A stretch of DNA of 64,000 nt from Petrimonas sp. IBARAKI (GTDB lineage Bacteria; Bacteroidota; Bacteroidia; Bacteroidales; Dysgonomonadaceae). Below, piece by piece: positions 32,887 through 42,631 of this stretch. A program made the position numbers and the translations under genes. The first letter of the stretch is position 1, and each line of letters starts with the position of its first letter. The stretch is from the NCBI GenBank assembly GCA_002356435.2, contig AP018040.2, positions 372,001 to 436,000 of the forward strand, in the 5' to 3' direction. Below the pieces are notes generated by a model that searched no databases, was not told the origin of the DNA, and worked only from the letters and a program-made list of their open reading frames with translations.

Positions 32887-33522
32887 TTATAATTTGTTTT
32901 TTTCTCCTTTTAAGATCGGCAGATGCCATTGGAATTTTACAGCCAATATCCGGGTGAGTATTACAATGGATGCCGTTGCCACCTCGTTGACCACTATGTT
33001 CAGATCGAGTGCGTATCCCATTGTGAAGAAAATGGCCCCCGCAACACATGCCAGGGCATAAATCTCTTTTCTGAAGATAAGCGGGATCTGGGTGATCAGG
33101 ATGTCGCGAAGCATCCCGCCGAAAGAACCGGTAATCGTGCCCATAATAACTGCCACCCACGGAGCAAAACCCATTGCCAGCGTTTTCTCGGCCCCCACTA
33201 CCACAAACAGCCCCAAGCCAATACTGTCGAAAAGAAAGAAAGTGTATTGAAGCCTGACCACCTTGTTTTTGAACAACAGGACAAACAGAAGGGCCAGCAG
33301 CGTTGCCCAAAGATAGACCGGGTTCAGCATCCAGAAAGGGGTTACGCCAATGAATAAATCGCGGAGCGTTCCGCCTCCGATAGCTGTGACAAACCCGATG
33401 GTGAATGCGCCGAACAGATCGAAATTCTTGGTCGATGCCATCCGCACCCCGCTGATGGCAAAGGCGAAGGTCCCAAGAAATTCGATAATGTTTACAAACT
33501 GGATGTTTTCTATCAATTCCAT
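32887..33522 (-). CDS. Trimeric intracellular cation channel / UPF0126 (YadS-like) protein
   Basis: 211 residues from the ATG at 33522. It has two repeats of three membrane helices with the family signatures GTFAFAISGVRMA (about 15-27) and GGGTLRDLFIG (about 48-58), then GSFGGMLRDIL in the second half. Members act as potassium-permeable channels or, in some bacteria, as glycine transporters; which applies here is open. Its ATG overlaps the mnmA TAA by one base (TAATG), so it is translationally coupled to mnmA. Confidence 0.9.
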   Translation of the reverse strand: MELIENIQFVNIIEFLGTFAFAISGVRMASTKNFDLFGAFTIGFVTAIGGGTLRDLFIGVTPFWMLNPVYLWATLLALLFVLLFKNKVVRLQYTFFLFDSIGLGLFVVVGAEKTLAMGFAPWVAVIMGTITGSFGGMLRDILITQIPLIFRKEIYALACVAGAIFFTMGYALDLNIVVNEVATASIVILTRILAVKFQWHLPILKGEKNKL

Positions 33523-34586
33523 TAAATTATCATCCCGCTTCCCAGGCACAAGTGACTTTCCGTGTCATACACCACTCCGAACTGGCCTGCGGCGATACCC
33601 TGGATAGGCAAGCCGGAGGAAATGCTGTACAGATCGCCGGTTTTAGAAATGCGCCCCCGGGTAAATTCCGGAGTATGACGGATCTTAAACGTAACTTCTT
33701 TTTCACCGTCGAAGTCGCCCCAGATATCTTTGGTTATAAACGAAAATCCCTGAAGGTTAACCACATTGCCATACTGATGCCTGGTGTTGTATCCTTTTGA
33801 TACGTAAACGATGTTGCGGTTCACGTCTTTTTTTATTACAAACCAGGGTCCGCCGCTTAAGCCGAGGCCTTTTCGCTGGCCGATGGTGTGAAACCAGAAT
33901 CCCTGATGCCTGCCGATAATGTTTCCCGTTTCCAACTCTACGATCAGGCCCTCCTTTTTGCCGAGGTAGCGTTCGATAAAGTGGTTGTAATTGACTTTGC
34001 CGAGGAAGCAGATCCCCTGGCTGTCTTTTCGTTGAGCCGAGGGGAGTTTATTGTCCGCAGCAATTTTCCTGACTTCCGATTTTAACAGGTTCCCGATAGG
34101 AAACATCAGTTTTGCAACTTGCACGTAACTCACCTGCCCTAAAAAATAGGTCTGGTCTTTTACGTGATCTTTAGCGGTGGAAAGCCACGTCAGGCCTTCT
34201 GATTCGGTGGTTGTAGCGTAATGTCCCGTGGCAATCTTATCGAAATGATGTCCCCATTTTTGTTCGAAGGTTCCGAACTTGATCAGTTTGTTGCACATCA
34301 TATCCGGATTGGGAGTCAATCCCCGCTTCACCGAATCGATGGTGTATTGAACCACGCTGTTCCAGTACTCTTCGTGCAACGAAACAATTTCGAAGCGACA
34401 GCCGTACTTTTTGGCGATAAAGGTCACGATCTCGATATCCTCTTCCGAGGGGCAATCGATATATCCCTGTTCATCCTCCATGCCGATCTTGATATAGAAA
34501 ATGGTGGGATCGTAGCCCATCTCTTTCAACTGATGAACCACAACAGAACTATCCACGCCTCCCGACACCAATGCTGCAATTTCCAT
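33522..34586 (-). CDS. mnmA: tRNA-specific 2-thiouridylase MnmA
   Basis: 354 residues from the ATG at 34586; the in-frame TTG at 34610 falls inside the promoter box and can be excluded. MnmA places sulphur on U34 of tRNAs for Lys, Glu and Gln using ATP. The PP-loop is [12 protein letters not shown] near residue 5. The two catalytic Cys lie in [13 protein letters not shown] near 100 and SQGICFLG near 195. The C-terminal beta domain ends with CLGSGMII. It is first in a run of four minus-strand genes. Confidence 0.94.
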   Translation of the reverse strand: MEIAALVSGGVDSSVVVHQLKEMGYDPTIFYIKIGMEDEQGYIDCPSEEDIEIVTFIAKKYGCRFEIVSLHEEYWNSVVQYTIDSVKRGLTPNPDMMCNKLIKFGTFEQKWGHHFDKIATGHYATTTESEGLTWLSTAKDHVKDQTYFLGQVSYVQVAKLMFPIGNLLKSEVRKIAADNKLPSAQRKDSQGICFLGKVNYNHFIERYLGKKEGLIVELETGNIIGRHQGFWFHTIGQRKGLGLSGGPWFVIKKDVNRNIVYVSKGYNTRHQYGNVVNLQGFSFITKDIWGDFDGEKEVTFKIRHTPEFTRGRISKTGDLYSISSGLPIQGIAAGQFGVVYDTESHLCLGSGMII

Positions 34587-34607
34587 TATTTTGTTCTTTT
34601 TCGGATG

Positions 34608-34615
34608 CAAAGTTA
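34608..34615 (-). promoter_or_regulatory. -7 promoter box TAACTTTG ahead of mnmA
   Basis: Fits TAnnTTTG on the minus strand, 21 bp before the mnmA ATG at 34586, and helps decide that start. Confidence 0.55.
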
Positions 34616-34658
34616 CGAAATAGATAGTAGTTGGGCGTTACGTTTCGGCTAAAAGTTA

Positions 34659-34666
34659 TAATTTTG
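34659..34666 (+). promoter_or_regulatory. -7 promoter box TAATTTTG ahead of the POT transporter gene
   Basis: Fits TAnnTTTG, 22 bp before the ATG at 34689, facing away from the mnmA box. -33 match weak. Confidence 0.5.
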
Positions 34667-34688
34667 AGGTCTCAAAGAAAAGAACGTT

Positions 34689-36227
34689 ATGTCTGCTGCA
34701 CACTCCTCTCACCCCAAAGGGCTGTACTTTATTTTTATTACCGGAATGTCGGAACGCTTCAGTTACTACGGAATGCGTGCTATTTTCACCCTGTACCTTA
34801 TCAATGCGCTGATGCTCGATAAAGAGTTTGCGTCCGCCATTTACGGAAACTATACCGGGCTGGTTTACCTGACCCCGCTTATTGGAGGCTACGTTGCTGA
34901 CAGGTATCTGGGCATGCGCCGCTCCATATTCTGGGGGGCGCTTCTGATGGTGATGGGGCAGTTCCTGATGTTTTTCAGTGCTCTCCATTTCGAAAACACC
35001 GAACTGGCCAAATGGCTGATGTACGGCGGATTGGGCGGCCTTATTTTCGGCAATGGTTTTTTTAAGCCCAACTTATCGTCAATTGTCGGCAGGCTCTATG
35101 AACCCGGAGACAAAAGGCTCGATTCAGCCTACACCATTTTCTATATGGGAGTGAATATGGGTGCTTTTATGGCTCCTCTGCTGTGCGGATACCTGGGTGA
35201 CACCGGGAATCCGGCCGACTTCAGGTGGGGTTTCCTCGCAGCTGCAATAACTATGGTGTTAAGCCTGGTGTTCTATGTTGCCAGAAACAGCCGTTACCTG
35301 GTAGGCCCCAACGGTGAGGCCATCGGAATAGTTCCTGCCCAAAAGGCCGGGCGTGAAAGTGCAGGAGAGTTGGGCGTTGATCTGGGTAAAAAACTGAATG
35401 TTTGGCAGTTATCCCTGTGGGCAGTTGGCGGTGTCCTTTTGTTTTTCCTTTTCCTGAAAGGGTTCGACGGAGACATCATCGGTGCCGTTATCTATTCGGC
35501 TTGTATCGTTGTTCCCGGCTTTGTCATTTCTGATCCCACACTGACAAAAATTGAACGGCAACGGATCCTGGTAATTTACATCATTGCATTTTTCGTTATT
35601 TTCTTTTGGGCCGCTTTTGAACAAGCGGGAATCTCTTTAACCTACTTCGCCGAAGAACAAACCAACCGCCATGTTTTCGGATGGACAATGCCTGCGAGCT
35701 GGTTTCAATCGTTCAACGCGGTATTTGTCGTGCTGCTGGCTCCGCTTTTTTCCGCGCTCTGGATTAAGTTGGGTCAAAAAAACAGGGAACCGGCTTCCCC
35801 GACCAAGCAGGCTATCGGGTTGTTTTTACTTTCGCTGGGGTACTTGCTCATTGCTATCGGTGTGAAAAATGTGGCACCGGATGCGAAAGTGAGCATGCTC
35901 TGGCTTACCGGTTTGTATTTTATCCATACCATGGGCGAGCTAACCCTCTCTCCCATCGGGTTGTCGATGGTTAATAAATTGTCCCCTGTACGCTTTGCCT
36001 CGTTGCTGATGGGCGTATGGTATTTGTCGATGGCTACAGCCAACAAATTCGCCGGAACGTTAAGTTCTCTCTATCCCGAAGTAGGAAAGACTAAAATATT
36101 CCTTGGTTTTGAGGTTACTACGTTGTTCGATTTTTTCATGATTTTTGTGGTTATGTCGGTCTTGGCGTCGGTAGTGTTGTTTGTCTTATCCAAAACACTG
36201 CAAAAACTGATGCACGGAATCCGGTAA
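34689..36227 (+). CDS. Proton-dependent oligopeptide (POT) transporter
   Basis: 512 residues with about 12-14 membrane helices. It imports di- and tripeptides with protons. The proton-coupling motif appears as MSERFSYYGMRAI near residue 22, followed by GYVADRYLGMRR (about 69-80) and GNGFFKPNLSSIVG (about 120), all typical of the PTR2/POT family. The second half contains FWAAFEQAGISLTYFAEE near 305. It is a single gene divergent from mnmA. It fits a peptide-fermenting life style together with the glutamate and tryptophan catabolic genes of this window. Confidence 0.95.
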   Translation: MSAAHSSHPKGLYFIFITGMSERFSYYGMRAIFTLYLINALMLDKEFASAIYGNYTGLVYLTPLIGGYVADRYLGMRRSIFWGALLMVMGQFLMFFSALHFENTELAKWLMYGGLGGLIFGNGFFKPNLSSIVGRLYEPGDKRLDSAYTIFYMGVNMGAFMAPLLCGYLGDTGNPADFRWGFLAAAITMVLSLVFYVARNSRYLVGPNGEAIGIVPAQKAGRESAGELGVDLGKKLNVWQLSLWAVGGVLLFFLFLKGFDGDIIGAVIYSACIVVPGFVISDPTLTKIERQRILVIYIIAFFVIFFWAAFEQAGISLTYFAEEQTNRHVFGWTMPASWFQSFNAVFVVLLAPLFSALWIKLGQKNREPASPTKQAIGLFLLSLGYLLIAIGVKNVAPDAKVSMLWLTGLYFIHTMGELTLSPIGLSMVNKLSPVRFASLLMGVWYLSMATANKFAGTLSSLYPEVGKTKIFLGFEVTTLFDFFMIFVVMSVLASVVLFVLSKTLQKLMHGIR

Positions 36228-36380
36228 GGAGAAAAAGCTGTTTTTTTTATTCCGGTCAAATTATATCGATATTTCAAAAGTTTTTTTCTAACTTTACAAA
36301 TTAATATTTTGCGATAACTATAAATAGATACAATTTCGCACGGCAACAAAGCTTCAAGTGTGAATGGATGGTTGCCTTTC

Positions 36381-36397
36381 ACCGGACAATGTCCGGT
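36381..36397 (+). other. Hairpin in the recJ leader
   Basis: ACCGGAC at 36381-36387 and GTCCGGT at 36391-36397 form a 7-bp stem with a 3-base loop, 29 bases before the recJ start. Only TT follows, so it is not a good terminator. The 198-bp gap from 36228 holds no other recognisable element. Confidence 0.5.
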
Positions 36398-36425
36398 TTC
36401 CGAGAGAAAGAAAAAAACTATATAA

Positions 36426-38141
36426 ATGACCTACAAATGGAATTATCTTACCCTGACAACCGACCAAAAAAATAAAAAAAATGAACTGACGAAAGAAATA
36501 CAAATTGATCCCGTACTGACAGAATTGTTGCTGAAACGAGGCATTTCAAGCGTGGAAGAAGCCCAAAAATTTTTGTATCCGAGCCTCAGCGATTTGCACG
36601 ATCCATTCTTGCTGCCCGATATGGAGGAGGCAATAAGACGTATAGAACAGGCAATCGGGAACAAAGAACGAATTCTTATATACGGAGATTATGATGTAGA
36701 CGGCACTACCGCCGTTTCGTTGGTTTATAAGTTTTTACGGAAGATAACCAATAACATTGATTATTATATACCGGACAGGTACGACGAAGGGTATGGCATT
36801 TCGATTCAGGGAATCGATTATGCCGTTGAGACAGACGTTAAACTTATTATCTCCCTCGATTGCGGCATAAAGGCAATAAAAAAAGTAGCTTACGCTAAAG
36901 AGCACGGAATCGATTTTATTATTTGTGACCACCACATGCCCGATGAGGAACTGCCAGATGCTGTGGCAGTCGTAGACGCCAAACGGGCAGACTCCATCTA
37001 TCCTTACAACGAGCTTTCCGGCTGCGGAGTCGGATTCAAGCTGATTCACGCTTTTTCCATACGTAACGGCTTGGCATTTTCAGATATCGAGCCGTTGCTC
37101 GATTTGGTGGCGATAAGTATTGCTGCCGATATCGTGCCCATTACGGGAGAGAACCGGGTGATGATGCATTTTGGGTTGAAACGGTTGAATGCCAATCCCA
37201 GTTTTGGATTACGGGGAATTATTGAGATTTGCGGATTAAGTAAAAAGCCCATTACAGTTAATGACATTGCCTTTAAAATCGGTCCGAGGATCAATGCTTC
37301 GGGGAGGATGATGAACGGCAAGGAGGCTGTTGATCTGATGCTGGCCGGTGATATGTCGCAGGCCAGAGAGAAAGCAGTCAACATCGATAAATACAACGAA
37401 GATCGCCGCGAGTTGGACAAACGGATTACCGACGAGGCCGTTGATTTTGTGGATAACCGTTTTAATATTGCTGAACATAAGAGCATCGTTTTGTACAACG
37501 AAACATGGCACAAAGGCATCATTGGCATTGTTGCTTCGAGGTTGACGGAGAAATATTATCGTCCGGCAATCGTTCTTACCAAATCGGGTGGAATGATATC
37601 CGGATCGGCGCGGTCTGTCAACAATTTTGACGTTTACAAAGCCATCGAGGCCTGTAAAGATATCCTGGAAAATTTCGGAGGGCACACATACGCCGCCGGT
37701 CTGACCCTCAAGGAAGAGAACCTATCGGAGTTCAAGCGCAGGTTTGACGAGATTTCCTTTGAAGAAATCGAAAGTAAAATGATGCAACCTCAAATAACGG
37801 TGGATGCGGAAATCTCCCTGAATGCCATTACGCCCAGATTTGTTCAGGAATTAGCGTTGTTCAACCCTTTTGGGCCGGAAAACGAGAACCCTGTCTTTGT
37901 TACCCGGGGAGTTTTGGATGCCGGAGGCAGCAAGCTGGTGGGTCGGGGATTTCATCATATCAAGCTTGAGCTTGTGGATAGAACCGTTTCCGAACCCGTA
38001 CAAGCCATCGCATTCAGTTCCGATGAACATTTCAAGAAAATCAAGGAAAAGCAGCCCGTGGATGTTTGTTATACCATCGAAGAGAACCGTCACGGTGGAA
38101 GTACGTATACTCAGTTATTGGTAAGGGATATTAAGGGATAG
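36426..38141 (+). CDS. recJ: Single-stranded-DNA-specific exonuclease RecJ
   Basis: 571 residues. RecJ degrades single strands 5' to 3' in recombination and mismatch repair. DHH-family motifs are present: YGDYDVDGTTAV near residue 80, LDCGIKA, ICDHHMPDEELP near 160, SGCGVGFKL and later INASGRM near 295; the DHHA1 domain carries SGSARSVNNFDV and FGGHTYAAGLTL (about 395-425). The C-terminal OB-like domain ends the protein. recQ follows 27 bp later, a functional pair. Confidence 0.96.
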   Translation: MTYKWNYLTLTTDQKNKKNELTKEIQIDPVLTELLLKRGISSVEEAQKFLYPSLSDLHDPFLLPDMEEAIRRIEQAIGNKERILIYGDYDVDGTTAVSLVYKFLRKITNNIDYYIPDRYDEGYGISIQGIDYAVETDVKLIISLDCGIKAIKKVAYAKEHGIDFIICDHHMPDEELPDAVAVVDAKRADSIYPYNELSGCGVGFKLIHAFSIRNGLAFSDIEPLLDLVAISIAADIVPITGENRVMMHFGLKRLNANPSFGLRGIIEICGLSKKPITVNDIAFKIGPRINASGRMMNGKEAVDLMLAGDMSQAREKAVNIDKYNEDRRELDKRITDEAVDFVDNRFNIAEHKSIVLYNETWHKGIIGIVASRLTEKYYRPAIVLTKSGGMISGSARSVNNFDVYKAIEACKDILENFGGHTYAAGLTLKEENLSEFKRRFDEISFEEIESKMMQPQITVDAEISLNAITPRFVQELALFNPFGPENENPVFVTRGVLDAGGSKLVGRGFHHIKLELVDRTVSEPVQAIAFSSDEHFKKIKEKQPVDVCYTIEENRHGGSTYTQLLVRDIKG

Positions 38142-38168
38142 GTTTGGAGTTTGAATAACAATTGAATA

Positions 38169-40091
38169 ATGGAGTCGGCATTGTTTCACGGTATCCTGAA
38201 AGAATACTGGGGTTACGATTCGTTTCGCCCGCTTCAGGAAGAGATTATTCAGTCGGTTTGGGAACGAAAAGATACGCTCGGGCTGATGCCTACAGGAGGT
38301 GGAAAGTCACTCACCTTCCAGGTTCCCGCGCTGGCCATGGACGGATTGTGTTTGGTTGTAACGCCGCTAATTGCGTTAATGAAGGATCAGGTAGACAACC
38401 TACGTGAGAAAGGCATTAAAGCCACGGCCGTTTATTCGGGAATGTCTCGCGATGAGATTATTACCGCTCTTGAGAATTGCATCTTCGGCGATTATAAATT
38501 CTTGTATGTCTCCCCCGAAAGGCTCTCTTCTGATATTTTTCTGACAAAACTCCGTGCCATGAACATTTGCCTGCTTGTGGTGGATGAGTCCCATTGTATC
38601 TCGCAATGGGGGTATGATTTTCGCCCTTCGTACCTGAATATTGCAGATGTGCGCGATCGCCTGGTGAATGTGCCCGTACTGGCGCTTACGGCAACGGCTA
38701 CATGCGAAGTAGCCGACGATATCCAGGAAAAGTTGCATTTCGGGAAAAAGAATGTATTCCGGACAGGCTTTGAGCGGGATAACCTTTCGTATGTGGTTCG
38801 CACGGCCGAAAACAAAATGGCCGAACTTATACATATCTTAAAATCGGTAAAGGGTTCTGGCATTGTTTATGTGCGCAGCCGGCGGGAAACGAAAGAGATT
38901 GCGGTGGCTTTACAAAAGACAAAAATTTCGGCCGATTTTTTTCATGCGGGCTTATCGCATGAAGAAAAAGTGTATAAGCAAAATGCCTGGAAAACGGGTG
39001 AATGCCGCGTTATTGTTTCAACCAATGCCTTTGGAATGGGTATCGATAAGCCCGATGTGAGGTTGGTTATCCACATGGACTTGCCCAATTCACTGGAAGA
39101 GTATTATCAGGAGGCCGGACGAGCCGGACGCGACGGTGAACGTTCATACGCCATTGTTTTATATACGAAAGCGGATAGTGTCAAGCTTAAGAAACGGGTT
39201 TCCGACTCCTTCCCCCGGAAGGAATTCATCATAAGGGTTTACGAAGCGCTGGGCAATTACTTCCAGGTTGCCGTCGGTTCGGGGGGCAGTAACGTTTATG
39301 ATTTTAACTTACATGAATTTTGCCACGTTTTTAAATTCTCCCACCTCCAGACGTATCACGCGTTAAAAATTCTTGAGCTGGCCGGGTACATTGAGTATAC
39401 CGAAGAGGTGGATTCACGTTCCCGCTTGAGGTTTTTGGCTTTCCGGGATGAGCTTTATTCGTTGAACTTATCGAAAGACAATGATGAACTGGTTCATACC
39501 ATTCTCAGAAACTATACCGGTGTTTTTTCGGATGATGTATATATCGACGAAGCTATGCTGGCCATCCGGTTGGGAAGAACGCGTGAAGAAGTTTATCAGG
39601 CACTTATTCACCTGGCCAGACTCCGCTACATTTATTACGTGCCGCACAAGAAAACACCTTTTATTGTTTATACCTCTTCACGTGAGGATACGCAGTTTGT
39701 TGCCATTCCCAAATCAGTTTACGAAGAACGTAAGAAGCGGTTCGAAAAAAGGATTGCTTCAATGGCTGATTATGCTGAAAACGAACGGATTTGCCGCAGC
39801 AGGATGTTGCTGATTTATTTTGACGAAAAAAATCCGAAAGATTGTGGCAGCTGCGATGTCTGTTTGCGAAAAACGGAAACCGGATTGACCAATTATGAGT
39901 TCAACAAGATTGAAACACTTCTTGCCGAGTCTTTAGAAGCAACTTCTCCGCAGCGGTTAGACAACTTGCTGCAGTCAATTCCGGGTTTTCCTGCCGAGAA
40001 AGTGATAAAGGTAATCCGTTTTTTAGTGGATAGGGGTAGATTGTCTTTGAATGACGATGAAATCGCTTTATCTGTCCACCGCCCAGGTTAA
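38169..40091 (+). CDS. recQ: RecQ-family ATP-dependent DNA helicase
   Basis: 640 residues. SF2 3'-5' helicase acting in recombination and fork repair. Walker A is LMPTGGGKSL near residue 40, Walker B VVDESHCISQWG near 140, motif III LALTATAT near 175, motif VI YYQEAGRAGRDG near 320. After the helicase core there is a winged-helix-like region (about 350-420); the four-Cys zinc cluster lies late (ICRSRM near 540 with CGSCDVC near 560). No typical HRDC domain follows, only about 80 residues. Its last 24 bases overlap the convergent phosphopantetheinyl transferase gene. Confidence 0.95.
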   Translation: MESALFHGILKEYWGYDSFRPLQEEIIQSVWERKDTLGLMPTGGGKSLTFQVPALAMDGLCLVVTPLIALMKDQVDNLREKGIKATAVYSGMSRDEIITALENCIFGDYKFLYVSPERLSSDIFLTKLRAMNICLLVVDESHCISQWGYDFRPSYLNIADVRDRLVNVPVLALTATATCEVADDIQEKLHFGKKNVFRTGFERDNLSYVVRTAENKMAELIHILKSVKGSGIVYVRSRRETKEIAVALQKTKISADFFHAGLSHEEKVYKQNAWKTGECRVIVSTNAFGMGIDKPDVRLVIHMDLPNSLEEYYQEAGRAGRDGERSYAIVLYTKADSVKLKKRVSDSFPRKEFIIRVYEALGNYFQVAVGSGGSNVYDFNLHEFCHVFKFSHLQTYHALKILELAGYIEYTEEVDSRSRLRFLAFRDELYSLNLSKDNDELVHTILRNYTGVFSDDVYIDEAMLAIRLGRTREEVYQALIHLARLRYIYYVPHKKTPFIVYTSSREDTQFVAIPKSVYEERKKRFEKRIASMADYAENERICRSRMLLIYFDEKNPKDCGSCDVCLRKTETGLTNYEFNKIETLLAESLEATSPQRLDNLLQSIPGFPAEKVIKVIRFLVDRGRLSLNDDEIALSVHRPG

Positions 40092-40700
40092 TACCGCATC
40101 CGGCAGTACCTCGTAGTGAATTTGAAACGTTTTTTGCTGGGGTGTTTTGGATTCGTTGGCTTGAAAAACGCCCTTTCTCTCGGGATTAAAAGGGTGAATA
40201 TGAAGGTGTTCCTTGAAGTCTATTTCACTCTCCTCCATCATCTTAAACATGGTTTCTTTCGCCGACCAGTGCAGGAGTTGATGGATTACCTGTTGCGAGT
40301 GATCGATATACTCGTTTTCTGAAATAAATTTATCCGCCAGTTTGCTCACCCGTCCCGAAATGGTTTCCACATCAATCCCAACGGAATGTTGCTTATGCAG
40401 CAAAACAGCCGCATAGTCTTTCGTGTGGGAAATGCTTATCTTGTAGGATCCATCGATTAAGAATGGCCTCCCGTCAGGACGGTTGTCGATCATTTTTTCT
40501 TCACCCAAAAGCTCAAACAATAAAACCCGGGTGGTAAGCCATTCAATAACTCTCCTTTCCGAACGCATTTTTGAAACATACTCCTCCGCAGCTTTCTGCT
40601 GCGATTGAGGCAACGAAAGAAGTAAAGCCTGGTGATTGTCGGTTATTTTTCCTATGCCGATAAGACCGTCCCCGTCGATATGTTCCTTGCGAAGCAACAT
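40068..40700 (-). CDS. 4'-phosphopantetheinyl transferase superfamily protein
   Basis: 210 residues of the Sfp/AcpT fold. It would attach the phosphopantetheine arm of coenzyme A to a carrier protein serine. The motifs are visible: YKISISHTKDYAAVLL near residue 90, VGIDVETISGR near 112 with the metal-binding Asp and Glu, and WSAKETMFKM near 150. No polyketide or peptide synthetase is nearby, so acyl carrier protein is the likely target unless an AcpS exists elsewhere. It starts four bases after gldE on the minus strand and overlaps the end of recQ by 24 bases. Confidence 0.9.
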   Translation of the reverse strand: MLLRKEHIDGDGLIGIGKITDNHQALLLSLPQSQQKAAEEYVSKMRSERRVIEWLTTRVLLFELLGEEKMIDNRPDGRPFLIDGSYKISISHTKDYAAVLLHKQHSVGIDVETISGRVSKLADKFISENEYIDHSQQVIHQLLHWSAKETMFKMMEESEIDFKEHLHIHPFNPERKGVFQANESKTPQQKTFQIHYEVLPDAVLTWAVDR

Positions 40701-40704
40701 TGTT

Positions 40705-42033
40705 TTAGTCGCTGTCTCCTTTCGGAGGAATAAACCGGACTTTCATTATCCGGCGTTTACTCATCTCTTCAGCCTGAAATCCGTATTTCTTGTATTCCAC
40801 CAGCTCCTTACGTTTAGGGAAATCCCCTTTTAGCTCCAACATCAATCCTGCAATGGTGTCGGCATCTTCCAGCAGTTTTTCGAAATCTTTTTCCGGAACA
40901 CCGGTAACTTCGATGAAATCTTCAAGGGAGGTCTTCCCTTCAAAAATATAAGATCCGTCCTGGGCAATGGTATAGAAAGGTTTTGCTTCTTCGTCGTACT
41001 CATCACTGATGTCTCCAACGATCTCTTCCAGAATGTCTTCCATGGTGACAATCCCGGTGGTGCCTCCATACTCGTCCACCACAATCGCCATGTGGTTTTT
41101 GTTGGCACGAAACTCTTCCAGCAGATCGTCAATCCGTTTTGTGCCGGGCACAAAATAGGCTGGACGGATTAGGGATTGCCAGCGGAAATTTTCTGTCTTA
41201 ATAAGATGTGGCAACAGATCCTTAACATATAAAATGCCCCTGATATTATCAGGGTTCTCTTCGAAAACGGGAATTCGCGAAAACCCGGCTTCTACAATAA
41301 AATGGATGACATCCCTAAATGAGGTGTTGATATCGATAGCCACCATATCGCTTCGTGATACCAGGATATCCTCCACCGTTTTGTCCTTGAAACGGATAAT
41401 GCCCTCGAGCATATCTTTTTCCTGCTCCTGCGTGATTTCACCCGATGTAATTTCAAGTGCCTTGGATAGATCGTCCATTGATATTTCGTATCTTTTCCGA
41501 ATAACGCTTTTGCTAAAGATATGGCTTGTTCTTACCAGGAACGAAGAAAAAGGATTCATCAATTTATTCAGGATTTGAATAAACCGGGAATGGCTACGGG
41601 CGAAAGCCAGCGATCGTTGAGAAGCATATGTTTTTGGAATAATTTCCACAAAAAGGAGTATGAAAGCGATGATAAACAGGAACTCGAGAATAATTTTATT
41701 GTTGCTGCCCGAAAAGTAGGGGATAAGGTTCAGCAGGTAGAAAAGCAACGTGACGATCGTTATGTTTAGGGCATTGTATGAAATAACAATAGCGCTCAGT
41801 AGTCTTTCCGGGTTCTGGAGCAAGTGAGAAACACGTACGGATGCCGGATCTGCATCGGTATTAATTCCTTCGGTCTCTTCCTGATTGAGGGAGAAGAATG
41901 CAATTTCAGCACCGGAAATAATCGAATTGATGAATGTTAGTGTCAGGGTAAGTACAATCAACAAATAATCAGCCGCCGACAGCGCGGCTGCTTGTACTTC
42001 AGGATATATAAGCGAAAGAGGATCAGGATCCAA
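40705..42033 (-). CDS. gldE: Gliding-motility-associated protein GldE (CorC/HlyC family)
   Basis: 442 residues. A DUF21 membrane domain with about four helices (20-165), two CBS domains (about 205-330) with DILVSRSDMVAID and MAIVVDEYGGTTGIVTMEDILEEIVGD, and a C-terminal CorC/HlyC domain. The family is linked to divalent-cation transport; in flavobacteria GldE assists gliding together with GldD. In non-gliding Bacteroidales its role is not known. The order mutY-ssb-gldE on one strand is a conserved Bacteroidota block and is the reason for choosing GldE over a generic haemolysin name. Confidence 0.9.
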   Translation of the reverse strand: MDPDPLSLIYPEVQAAALSAADYLLIVLTLTLTFINSIISGAEIAFFSLNQEETEGINTDADPASVRVSHLLQNPERLLSAIVISYNALNITIVTLLFYLLNLIPYFSGSNNKIILEFLFIIAFILLFVEIIPKTYASQRSLAFARSHSRFIQILNKLMNPFSSFLVRTSHIFSKSVIRKRYEISMDDLSKALEITSGEITQEQEKDMLEGIIRFKDKTVEDILVSRSDMVAIDINTSFRDVIHFIVEAGFSRIPVFEENPDNIRGILYVKDLLPHLIKTENFRWQSLIRPAYFVPGTKRIDDLLEEFRANKNHMAIVVDEYGGTTGIVTMEDILEEIVGDISDEYDEEAKPFYTIAQDGSYIFEGKTSLEDFIEVTGVPEKDFEKLLEDADTIAGLMLELKGDFPKRKELVEYKKYGFQAEEMSKRRIMKVRFIPPKGDSD

Positions 42034-42050
42034 TGGGGGAAAATTTAGTG

Positions 42051-42099
42051 AAACAAAAGAGAATGTTCCAATCCGGAAAAAGGGATTAAAACATTCTCT
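42051..42099 (-). terminator. Terminator-like hairpin between ssb and gldE
   Basis: AGAGAATGTT and AACATTCTCT (42058-42067 and 42090-42099) form a 10-bp stem whose inner arms can partly pair too (AATCC with GGATT). On the minus strand TTTTGTTT follows. It lies 20 bases after the ssb stop and 24 bases before the gldE start; a TAATTTTG box on the minus strand is at 42101-42108, just upstream of the hairpin. Confidence 0.65.
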
Positions 42100-42118
42100 G
42101 CAAAATTACGATGTTTTT

Positions 42119-42559
42119 TTAAAACGGCAAATCATCTGCTTCAGAATTATCGTTCAAATCTACCGGATCGTTGTAAGAAGTGTCGTGTTTATCGTTTTGA
42201 AAACCTGCACCTTCTCCCGCTCCGGCTCTGCGGTTAAGCATTTCTACGTTATCGGCATAGATTTCGGTAATATATCTTTTTACACCGTTTTGATCGTCAT
42301 ACGAACGTGAACGGATCTTTCCCTCGATATACAATTGTGTGCCTTTTTTCACAAATTTTTCTACAATCTGTGCCAATCCTCTCCAACAAACAATATTGTG
42401 CCATTCCGTACGTTCGGGAACCTGCGTCCCGTTTGCTGCCGTGTATCCTCTCTCGCTGGTTGCCAAAGGGAAATTCGCTTTAACGTTGTCATTGTCAAAA
42501 TACTTGATCTCCGGGTCTTTCCCTACATTTCCTACTAAAATAACTTTATTTACCGACAT
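42119..42559 (-). CDS. ssb: Single-stranded DNA-binding protein
   Basis: 146 residues. An OB-fold domain (about 1-105) opens with NKVILVGNVGKDPEIKY and carries TEWHNIVCWRGLAQIVEKF and GTQLYIEGKIRSRSY, followed by a short acidic linker and the protein-binding tail ending SEADDLPF, a canonical SSB tip. It binds single strands as a tetramer and recruits RecQ, RecJ, PriA and others, four of whose genes are within this window. It has its own promoter box and a terminator-like hairpin downstream. Confidence 0.97.
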   Translation of the reverse strand: MSVNKVILVGNVGKDPEIKYFDNDNVKANFPLATSERGYTAANGTQVPERTEWHNIVCWRGLAQIVEKFVKKGTQLYIEGKIRSRSYDDQNGVKRYITEIYADNVEMLNRRAGAGEGAGFQNDKHDTSYNDPVDLNDNSEADDLPF

Positions 42560-42598
42560 AGCTTAAAAAAAATTTGGTTTAAGTAAATCAATTCAAAA

Positions 42599-42606
42599 CA
42601 AAATTA
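42599..42606 (-). promoter_or_regulatory. -7 promoter box TAATTTTG ahead of ssb
   Basis: Fits TAnnTTTG on the minus strand, 39 bp before the ssb start, within the gap to mutY. Confidence 0.5.
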
Positions 42607-42631
42607 GTGATTATTTTGGATTCAGCAAGTT

